The notes beneath the pieces are model-generated. The model was not told where the DNA came from, made no database searches, and saw nothing but the letters and a program-made list of their open reading frames with translations. This document shows, piece after piece, positions 1-3,993 of a stretch of DNA of 5,869 nucleotides (position 1 is its first letter; the number at the start of each line of letters is the position of its first letter). Position numbers and translations under genes: made by a program. The DNA comes from Vampirovibrionales bacterium (GTDB taxonomy: Bacteria > Cyanobacteriota > Vampirovibrionia > Vampirovibrionales > JAGQHJ01): contig JANWKX010000054.1 in NCBI GenBank assembly GCA_025451145.1, positions 1-5,869 on the forward strand, read 5' to 3'.

Positions 1-40
1 AAAATGATAGAATTTCTTTTATCCCGTGGATGCCCTGATG

Positions 41-45
41 AGGAG
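41..45 (+). promoter_or_regulatory. Shine-Dalgarno site supporting ATG 56
   Basis: AGGAG is followed by ten bases and then ATG 56. The upstream in-frame GTG at 26 has no purine-rich site ahead of it (the preceding bases are pyrimidine-rich). This favours the shorter 110-residue ABM protein. Confidence 0.5.
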
Positions 46-55
46 AAACAAACCC

Positions 56-388
56 ATGCCAACATTGCCAGAGCCGCCTTACTATACCGTTATTTTCACC
101 TCCCAACGGACCGAGGGGGACAATGGTTATGGGGAAATGTCTAAACTCATGCTCTCACTGGCAGAGCAACAACCGGGATTTTTGGGAATCGAGAGCGTCA
201 GAAATGCCGATGGCAAAGGGATTACCATTTCCTACTGGAAAACCCTGGAGGATATGAAACACTGGAAAGCAAATACACAACACCAGGTCGCCCAAAAGCT
301 GGGAAAAGAACGCTGGTACAAGCAATATGATGTTCATATCGCCAAGGTGGAATCCAACTATTCCCTAGCCGAAAACGAGTCAGAATAA
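56..388 (+). CDS. ABM-family (antibiotic biosynthesis monooxygenase-like) small protein
   Basis: The 110-residue product looks like a stand-alone ABM-domain protein of the dimeric alpha+beta barrel (ferredoxin-like) fold, close to the Bacillus YqjZ type. Visible family features are the first strand YYTVIFTSQR (9-18), a helix at 26-38, the QQPGFLGIES turn (38-47), the ITISYWKTLEDMKHW segment (56-70), a histidine/glutamine helix around 75-82, and the last strand YDVHIAKVE (91-99). Length fits a single domain. Members are small cytoplasmic proteins, some cofactor-free oxygenases and many of unknown substrate, so the reaction cannot be assigned. I chose ATG 56 because AGGAG lies at 41-45, ten bases ahead, and the conserved part begins just after it. 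An in-frame GTG at 26 and an ATG at 38 would add 10 or 6 residues without similarity to the domain. The family call is solid and the substrate is unknown. Confidence 0.85.
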   Translation: MPTLPEPPYYTVIFTSQRTEGDNGYGEMSKLMLSLAEQQPGFLGIESVRNADGKGITISYWKTLEDMKHWKANTQHQVAQKLGKERWYKQYDVHIAKVESNYSLAENESE

Positions 389-430
389 AGCCGATTCTAC
401 CCAAAAAGCCTGGCTTCTCTAATCGTTAAA

Positions 431-452
431 TTATGTAACACCCTGGACATAA
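431..452. promoter_or_regulatory. Perfect 6-bp inverted repeat, possible operator
   Basis: TTATGT (431-436) and ACATAA (447-452) are exact reverse complements separated by ten bases. They lie about 18 bases upstream of the proposed -35 box of the methyltransferase gene. A 22-bp dyad of this kind is typical of dimeric helix-turn-helix regulators. The binding protein is unknown and chance in AT-rich DNA cannot be excluded. Confidence 0.3.
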
Positions 453-469
453 ACTATCACCTTCTCATC

Positions 470-496
470 TTGAGGGGATTTTAAGCCGAATATGAT
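470..496 (+). promoter_or_regulatory. Candidate sigma70 promoter for the methyltransferase gene
   Basis: TTGAGG (470-475) and TATGAT (491-496) are separated by 15 bases. The -10 box matches consensus at five of six positions and the -35 at four, but the spacer is short. Transcription would start near 503, about 20 bases before ATG 524, leaving room for the AGGA ribosome site at 511-514. Confidence 0.35.
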
Positions 497-523
497 TTAA
501 CACACATATAAGGATAGAGAGGG

Positions 524-1291
524 ATGATCAAGGCATTAGCACTCCAAACTAAGCCCCAGGCCTATTATGGCAATAGAGCGCCAAAGACCAATGTCAGGTT
601 TGGCGGCCATATTCAATACACTCAACCTGGAGATTTCGCCCATACAGCTCGTTATAAGCTTTTGACTGATAAAGGCTTTTATCCCGATGAATTCGTTAAT
701 CCGGAAGCTTTAAGGGGTAAAACGATATTGGATGTCGGCGCAGGACGCCCATCTGAGCATGTTTATGATCTGAGACGTGGCGAGTATGATGAATTGGGAT
801 TTGTGCCATCCCTTTTAGCTCAAGGGATAGATGCGTATGCACTAGACTTTGCAGATGATCCAGAAGTACTTGAGCAATGGAGTGCTTACCCTGGTCATTT
901 TTTCAAAGCAGATGCGAGAGCTATGCCATTCGATGATAATACCTTTGATCTGACTTACAATACCGTCTCCATCATGTCTCTACTCTGTAATGATGGCGTC
1001 AGTTATAGAGAAGGCGGCTATTATAAGGATGATGATGGTGAATCGATAAAGCGCCTCTGTTCACAAGCGTTACGAGAGATGATTCGGGTCACGAAGCCTG
1101 GCGGAAAAATCCGTATGTCCTATGTTAACCGGCCTGCTGTCAAAAATTTATTAGATGAAACCCAACTAGGTAATCTCGTTACCGTGCGATATGGAGAGGT
1201 TCCTTTAGACAGCGAAAAACACTATTGGGTAGAACTGACTAAAAAACCAACTGGAGATGAACCTGGCACACGACTAATGACATCTGCCTAA
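524..1291 (+). CDS. Class I SAM-dependent methyltransferase with RFGG leader
   Basis: The 255-residue protein has a Rossmann-type SAM-binding core. Motif I is TILDVGAGRP (67-76; D70, G72, G74). The acidic end of strand 2 is ALDFADD (D108). The adenine-contact region is FKADARAMPFDDNTFDL (127-143; D130). The post-core helix and motif ALREMIRVTKPGGKIRMSY lies at 182-200. The order matches Methyltransf_11/25-type enzymes; the methyl acceptor cannot be told. Two stretches are longer than usual: about 15 extra residues between motif I and D108 (YDLRRGEYDELGFVP region), and an acidic/aromatic loop at 155-178 before the KPGG motif. The first ~30 residues lie outside the fold and contain NVRFGG (23-28), related to the leaders of two other proteins here. 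No signal peptide or membrane segment is present, so it is probably cytoplasmic unless the leader targets it. ATG 524 is supported by AGGA at 511-514. The gene stands alone with its own candidate promoter. Confidence 0.88.
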   Translation: MIKALALQTKPQAYYGNRAPKTNVRFGGHIQYTQPGDFAHTARYKLLTDKGFYPDEFVNPEALRGKTILDVGAGRPSEHVYDLRRGEYDELGFVPSLLAQGIDAYALDFADDPEVLEQWSAYPGHFFKADARAMPFDDNTFDLTYNTVSIMSLLCNDGVSYREGGYYKDDDGESIKRLCSQALREMIRVTKPGGKIRMSYVNRPAVKNLLDETQLGNLVTVRYGEVPLDSEKHYWVELTKKPTGDEPGTRLMTSA

Positions 1292-1365
1292 TGATATTTT
1301 TATGCGACTTCTCAGAGCAAAAATTTTCACACCAGTAAATCACTCAGACGGATGTTACAGTTCTT

Positions 1366-1395
1366 AGCGCAAGCGTTGACCGAGCCCAATGCGCT
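1366..1395. promoter_or_regulatory. Inverted repeat spanning the -35 box
   Basis: AGCGCA (1366-1371) and TGCGCT (1390-1395) are exact reverse complements with 18 bases between them. The -35 hexamer at 1376-1381 lies inside. A protein or DNA structure bound here would overlap RNA polymerase, so this is a possible operator; there is no direct evidence of a regulator. Confidence 0.25.
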
Positions 1396-1404
1396 CCCTA
1401 TAAT
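1376..1404 (+). promoter_or_regulatory. Strong sigma70-type promoter
   Basis: TTGACC (1376-1381; five of six consensus) and a perfect TATAAT (1399-1404) are separated by the ideal 17 bases. The predicted start near 1411 gives a leader of about 42 bases before ATG 1453. This is the best promoter in the window and implies substantial expression of the downstream unknown protein. Confidence 0.75.
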
Positions 1405-1437
1405 AATCAGATCTAAAATAAAAATTGCTCAGTTCTT

Positions 1438-1445
1438 AGAGGAGG
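1438..1445 (+). promoter_or_regulatory. Strong Shine-Dalgarno site
   Basis: AGAGGAGG sits seven bases before ATG 1453, near-perfect complementarity to the 16S anti-SD at ideal spacing. It fixes the start codon and, together with the near-consensus promoter, suggests an abundant product. Confidence 0.75.
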
Positions 1446-1452
1446 CCTAATC

Positions 1453-2091
1453 ATGCGTTTGACACCCGTTTCAGCCTTTAAACCTTTCGTCCCCAGATTT
1501 TCCGGCGTATCGGGTGCGCAAGGCAATACGGCCCCTCAACCGGATGCCGCTTCAGATGCGCTTCCTCCGGTGCTCTCTCAAAACTTTGGCCATGGCGTCT
1601 ACGGGCAGGAGATATTCGTCAATGCTGCCCTTGCGATCCAGGAGTTAGAGGAAAAAACAGGATCTTCTGCTGAAATTTCACTTCACCACTTTATTTCAGA
1701 ACTCGGTTTTCTTCGGGCACGAATTGTCCGAGGCCTCAAGGACACCCAGGCGGGTACAACTCAACCCGAAACCTTCTTTTATCCAACGGAATCGAAGACG
1801 GGGTTTAACAGTTATACCTTTCCAGCGATATCCGTCCCGCAACGTGCGCTGGCATCGGGGGAGGAAGCGGTTATTCGCACCCAGGGCCAAAATTTGAACC
1901 CGATTATTAAGGCCGCCGTGAACGGTTTGGTTGAAGCTGGCTTACTGAGTAAACGAGCCCAGCTCATTATAGGCGATAAGATCTCTTTAACACCTAACGG
2001 CCGCCTGGTCTTAAAACAAATCGAAGCCCAAGCCCTGGAAGCTGCATTAGCTGCCCAGCGGGAAGCCGATCGCAAGTCTTCGACGCATTAA
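1453..2091 (+). CDS. Unknown protein with RFSG leader and winged-helix-like C-terminal segment
   Basis: I do not recognise a named family for this 212-residue protein. Residues 1-18 (MRLTPVSAFKPFVPRFSG) form a short leader like those of two other proteins in the window. Residues 19-40 are rich in P, A and D and look like a disordered linker. The segment 41-95 has predicted helices, including HHFISELGFLRARIVRGLKD (78-97). Residues 98-147 are rich in T, S, F and Y. The stretch 149-191, NPIIKAAVNGLVEAGLLSKR then GDKISLTPNGRLVLKQIEA, resembles the recognition helix and wing of MarR/PadR-like winged-helix proteins (…L.EAGLL……I.LTP.GR..L..I). The C-terminus (189-207) is an Ala/Glu/Gln helix. There is no signal peptide, membrane segment or cysteine cluster. 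The start is fixed by a strong SD and a near-consensus promoter. It could be a DNA-binding regulator, but the winged-helix reading is inference from pattern only. Confidence 0.75.
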   Translation: MRLTPVSAFKPFVPRFSGVSGAQGNTAPQPDAASDALPPVLSQNFGHGVYGQEIFVNAALAIQELEEKTGSSAEISLHHFISELGFLRARIVRGLKDTQAGTTQPETFFYPTESKTGFNSYTFPAISVPQRALASGEEAVIRTQGQNLNPIIKAAVNGLVEAGLLSKRAQLIIGDKISLTPNGRLVLKQIEAQALEAALAAQREADRKSSTH

Positions 2092-2111
2092 TTCATTCAA
2101 TGATTAGTGCT

Positions 2112-2152
2112 GTTACCGGCTAACGCAAGTTAATACCAATAAGCCAGGTTAC
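2112..2152. terminator. Imperfect hairpin between convergent genes, possible weak terminator
   Basis: The arms 2112-2121 (GTTACCGGCT) and 2142-2152 (AGCCAGGTTAC) form nine base pairs with one mismatch and one bulged A. A small inner hairpin, TAAC-GCAA-GTTA (2121-2132), competes with the base of the main stem. The hairpin lies between the stops of the 1453-2091 and 2149-2559 genes. No T-tract follows on either strand, so intrinsic termination is uncertain. Confidence 0.25.
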
Positions 2153-2559
2153 GGTGTGAGATGCATCAGCGCTGAGAGCTTATCCTCAAGTTCGTTGATT
2201 TTATTTTGGATATGTTGGCTTAGTTTTTCCTGTTGCTGAGGGTTCAATATTTGCTTAATTTTAAAGAGCAGTTGAATCCGTATCGGGATCATTTCTTCCC
2301 GAAGCGCTTCCATTGCTTTCGCGCGGTGAATGGCCTCCCTCTCAGTTGCCCCTGGCGTGGCTACATATTTAATGAGTTCGCGAGCAAGGTTAAATAACGA
2401 TTCAATGGAAGGGGAAATCTGTGACTGGGTATCCAGGACGGCTGACCAAACCTTGCTTTTTTGATCCGGGGTCACTTTTATCTCATTAAGAAGCTGCTCC
2501 AGTTCCTGCTTTTTTTGCTCAAGCCAGACTGCGTTTTCTTCTTTGTATCCGATAGCCAA
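2149..2559 (-). CDS. Spy/CpxP-like LTxxQ-family helical protein lacking a signal peptide
   Basis: The 136-residue, almost entirely helical, charged protein carries two motifs of the LTxxQ type: VTPDQ (29-33) and LNPQQ (105-109). They are separated by a long helical hairpin (34-104), as in the Spy/CpxP/ZraP group of periplasmic chaperones and metal-stress proteins. Family members normally have a Sec signal peptide. This one starts MAIGYKEENAVWLEQKK with no hydrophobic stretch, and the frame is closed by a stop at 2604-2602, with no ATG between. The start is TTG 2559, decided by an AGAGGAGGG ribosome site at 2576-2568 with eight bases of spacing. It is therefore probably cytoplasmic, or exported by another route. 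The gene lies 60 bases downstream of the glycine-zipper gene on the same strand and may be co-transcribed. Family assignment is good; the metal or chaperone role is inference. Confidence 0.75.
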   Translation of the reverse strand: MAIGYKEENAVWLEQKKQELEQLLNEIKVTPDQKSKVWSAVLDTQSQISPSIESLFNLARELIKYVATPGATEREAIHRAKAMEALREEMIPIRIQLLFKIKQILNPQQQEKLSQHIQNKINELEDKLSALMHLTP

Positions 2560-2567
2560 AATGAAAG

Positions 2568-2576
2568 CCCTCCTCT
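2568..2576 (-). promoter_or_regulatory. Shine-Dalgarno site fixing a TTG start
   Basis: On the minus strand AGAGGAGGG (2576-2568) is followed by eight bases and then TTG 2559. No ATG or GTG exists in frame between this site and the upstream stop, so it decides the unusual start codon. A bare ATG-TAA pair (2581-2576) sits just ahead of it and overlaps its first base. Confidence 0.65.
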
Positions 2577-2619
2577 TACATTGTGGGTAAATACCTGTAT
2601 TTTATATCTCCATTACCTC

Positions 2620-2913
2620 TTAAAAATGTTTTTTTAAATATTCATAACCTACACCGGCACCGGCGCCGATTGCGCCGCCCGTTAAAGCCCCTTTTCCACC
2701 TCCTAGCAGTGCGCCAACTCCCGCACCTACGCCACCCCCAATTAGCCCTGTCTTTTGGTAGGGGTGTCTATGGAAATAGGCCTTAACCGGATGTTGTTGT
2801 TGATAGGTTGCGTGAGTATAGTAAGTCGTGGCCTGGGCCGGATGGGTCATCAAGCCCAGAAAAAGGAGTATTGAAACCATACCAGCAAAGACGATTCTGA
2901 TTCTCTCCGCCAT
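2620..2913 (-). CDS. Secreted small glycine-zipper protein
   Basis: The product (97 residues from ATG 2913) begins with a clear Sec signal peptide: basic n-region MAERIR, hydrophobic core IVFAGMVSILLFLGLM (7-22), and an AQA|TT cleavage site after residue 28. The mature protein has a Tyr/His/Gln-rich stretch (29-53). It is followed by a glycine-zipper segment at 57-89 (LIGGGVGAGVGALLGGGKGA…GGAIGAGAGVG) and a short tail YEYLKKHF. This resembles the YMGG/17-kDa-type glycine-zipper proteins of the outer membrane or periplasm, which insert in or associate with membranes; there is no lipobox cysteine. Alternative starts are ATG 2916 and GTG 2943. The GTG lies at the predicted transcription start, and GAGAG (2923-2919) favours 2913. 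It may be the first gene of an operon with the LTxxQ gene. The exact role is unknown. Confidence 0.8.
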   Translation of the reverse strand: MAERIRIVFAGMVSILLFLGLMTHPAQATTYYTHATYQQQHPVKAYFHRHPYQKTGLIGGGVGAGVGALLGGGKGALTGGAIGAGAGVGYEYLKKHF

Positions 2914-2950
2914 CATAGCTCTCGATTCAAAGTTCTCAGCCACTCATTGG

Positions 2951-2979
2951 ATCATAGATTTTTCGAAACGGCATTTAAA
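2951..2979 (-). promoter_or_regulatory. Candidate promoter for the glycine-zipper gene
   Basis: On the minus strand TTTAAA (2979-2974) and TATGAT (2956-2951) are separated by 17 bases; the -10 box matches five of six positions, the -35 four. Transcription would begin near 2944, giving a leader of about 30 bases to ATG 2913. The -35 lies inside the repeat AAACGGCATTTAAA (2966-2979), a plausible regulator site. Confidence 0.4.
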
Positions 2980-3109
2980 CTGCCTCAGTGATTTATTTTG
3001 GGCATTTAAAAACGAGTAAAACGTCATTAGAACGGAAAAGTCAACCTATTAGGCAGCCACTGTAAAGTATCACTATAAAGGTTGGTTTATCAATAAAACG
3101 ACATTTAAA
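2966..3109. repeat. Three copies of a GRCATTTAAA repeat in the divergent control region
   Basis: Direct repeats on the plus strand: AAACGGCATTTAAA (2966-2979), GGCATTTAAA (3001-3010) and AAACGACATTTAAA (3096-3109). The first and third agree at 13 of 14 positions; the first two are 31 bp apart, about three helical turns. Copy 1 overlaps the -35 of the leftward promoter and copy 3 lies in the rightward promoter, extending into the dyad CATTT-A-AAATG (3102-3112). This is the layout of a shared operator for divergent genes, though AT-rich DNA raises the chance level. Confidence 0.45.
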
Positions 3110-3125
3110 ATGGATGTGTTATGAT
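3098..3125 (+). promoter_or_regulatory. Extended -10 promoter for the RFG-leader gene
   Basis: The -10 is TATGAT (3120-3125) preceded by TG at 3117-3118, an extended -10 element. A weak -35, ACGACA (3098-3103), lies 16 bases upstream. The predicted start is near 3131-3133. The same TATGAT hexamer is used by the divergent leftward promoter. The AAGGA ribosome site (3148-3152) precedes ATG 3161 by eight bases. Confidence 0.55.
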
Positions 3126-3140
3126 ATCCATCAAATTTGA
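3110..3140. promoter_or_regulatory. Palindromes over the -10 box and transcription start
   Basis: ATGGAT (3110-3115) and ATCCAT (3126-3131) form a perfect 6-bp inverted repeat with a ten-base spacer that holds the -10 box. Directly after it comes the 10-bp perfect palindrome TCAAATTTGA (3131-3140), near the expected transcription start. Both positions would suit repressor binding. No cognate regulator is identified. Confidence 0.4.
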
Positions 3141-3160
3141 AATAAAAAAGGATATAAAAA

Positions 3161-3781
3161 ATGAATTTATCACCCATCAATCATGCGCATCAGCCCCGAT
3201 TTGGAAAAATTATTATCAGCGATGCAACGGGAAGGCCGGGCCATTATAGTATGGATGTGACTTTGACCGATGAAGATAGGGCTTTAAAACCGTTCCCTAG
3301 CCTGCCGGATCATTTTCGCATCATTCAGAACCCCACCAGAATTGGTATTGATACCCTCCGTGGGCTCTCACACCTGCCTGGTCTGTCTTCGGTCAGAGAT
3401 TATCTTCCCGAGGATGCCATTGATGAAGACACGACAGATAAAGTCGACATCCGGTGGCAATCTGACCCACACGGTAGTTATGACAAAGTCAAAACATTAG
3501 CAAGCAAAGACAGAGGGCTATTGGCCCCATTGGTTGCTAAAATGAGCCAACGGAACGCTGAGGCCAATCAAGCCATTGCCAGCTCACTGGCCTCTCTAAA
3601 CGGGCTTGATCCTGAACTCGGAGATACGACGCCTTACGTTACTCAGGTTGCCGAAGAAATGGCCCGTTATCCCAATGTCACCTATGGTCCTCTGGATCAT
3701 AAAGGGCATCAATTCTACCCCCAGTATTACCGTTCCCTACAGCAAGCCATGGAAACTTTGGTGAACTGGGTCAAAGGCTAA
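3161..3781 (+). CDS. Unknown protein with RFG leader
   Basis: I do not recognise this 206-residue protein. It opens with MNLSPINHAHQPRFGK (1-16), closely parallel to MRLTPVSAFKPFVPRFSG of the gene at 1453. Residues 17-60 look beta-rich and contain P/D-rich loops (LKPFPSLPDHFRIIQNPTR). The region 62-110 is mixed, with an acidic patch (LPEDAIDEDTTDKVD, 82-96). Residues 111-145 are helical with A/S/N content, and 160-206 are helical apart from a P/Y/H-rich loop (PNVTYGPLDHKGHQFYPQYY, 171-190). It has no cysteine, signal peptide or membrane segment, so it is probably soluble. The start is supported by AAGGA at 3148-3152 and an extended -10 promoter. Its TAA stop shares its last base with the left end of the 3781-3989 repeat element, so the C-terminus could have been redefined by insertion. 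Confidence 0.72.
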   Translation: MNLSPINHAHQPRFGKIIISDATGRPGHYSMDVTLTDEDRALKPFPSLPDHFRIIQNPTRIGIDTLRGLSHLPGLSSVRDYLPEDAIDEDTTDKVDIRWQSDPHGSYDKVKTLASKDRGLLAPLVAKMSQRNAEANQAIASSLASLNGLDPELGDTTPYVTQVAEEMARYPNVTYGPLDHKGHQFYPQYYRSLQQAMETLVNWVKG

Positions 3782-3989
3782 GAACTTATCCGGGAAATGT
3801 TCAAGGCGGAGCAGATGCTAGAAGCCAAGCGAAACGTAGTGAAGCGTTATAAAGAATTTTACGGGCTCCCAGCGAGGCACGCTTGCCGAGTTGGGGCAAA
3901 GAAGCGGAGTTTACACAAAAGTAAATGAGCATTCGAGCATCACAGCGACAACGCAGATGCCCGTCATGGACGTTTCTCGGGTTGGTTCT
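3781..3989. mobile_element. MITE-like structured repeat element with imperfect terminal inverted repeats
   Basis: The ends 3781-3809 (AGAACTTATCCGGGAAATG…) and the reverse complement of 3961-3989 (AGAACCAACCCGAGAAACG…) agree at 21 of 29 positions. GCAGATGC occurs just inside both ends (3811-3818 and 3953-3960). The interior folds into hairpins. One spans 3867-3896, loop CGCT. The other spans 3904-3930, stem GTTTAC/GTAAAT and loop ACAAAA. Both hold a tandem GA/GA step. There is no open reading frame of useful length, so it would be non-autonomous. It exactly fills the gap between two convergent genes and could also act as a bidirectional terminator. Target-site duplication could not be resolved. 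Only one copy is in the window, so its repeated nature is inferred from structure. Confidence 0.5.
3867..3896 (+). other. Strong internal hairpin with tandem G-A pairs
   Basis: Arms 3868-3879 (CCCAGCGAGGCA) and 3884-3895 (TGCCGAGTTGGG) pair around the tetraloop CGCT (3880-3883). Two adjacent G·A appositions (3874/3889 and 3875/3888) and one G·T wobble interrupt the stem, and T3867/G3896 can add a closing wobble. The tandem GA suggests structure at the RNA level. No T-tract follows. Confidence 0.45.
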
Positions 3990-3993
3990 ATAA

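Noticed and set aside
26..55. GTG 26 start for the ABM protein, and a TAGAAT -10-like box at 8-13
   Set aside because: The ATG at 56 has a ribosome site and abuts the conserved domain. The possible -35 for the TAGAAT box lies outside the window, so the promoter cannot be judged.
1696..2075. Minus-strand frames opposite the 1453-2091 gene
   Set aside because: They have no ribosome sites or promoters, and the opposite-strand gene has a near-consensus promoter and SD.
2576..2581. ATG-TAA minimal start-stop just ahead of the LTxxQ gene's ribosome site
   Set aside because: No ribosome site precedes it, and a two-codon frame is expected by chance; noted only as a possible translation-control curiosity.
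2583..3019. Plus-strand reading frames at 2583-2786 and 2828-3019
   Set aside because: They run antisense to the glycine-zipper gene, whose signal peptide and repeat pattern are clear; their translations are low-complexity (R/L/H-rich) and lack family features.
3781..3989. Insertion sequence remnant with transposase
   Set aside because: No transposase-like reading frame is present in either strand of the block.
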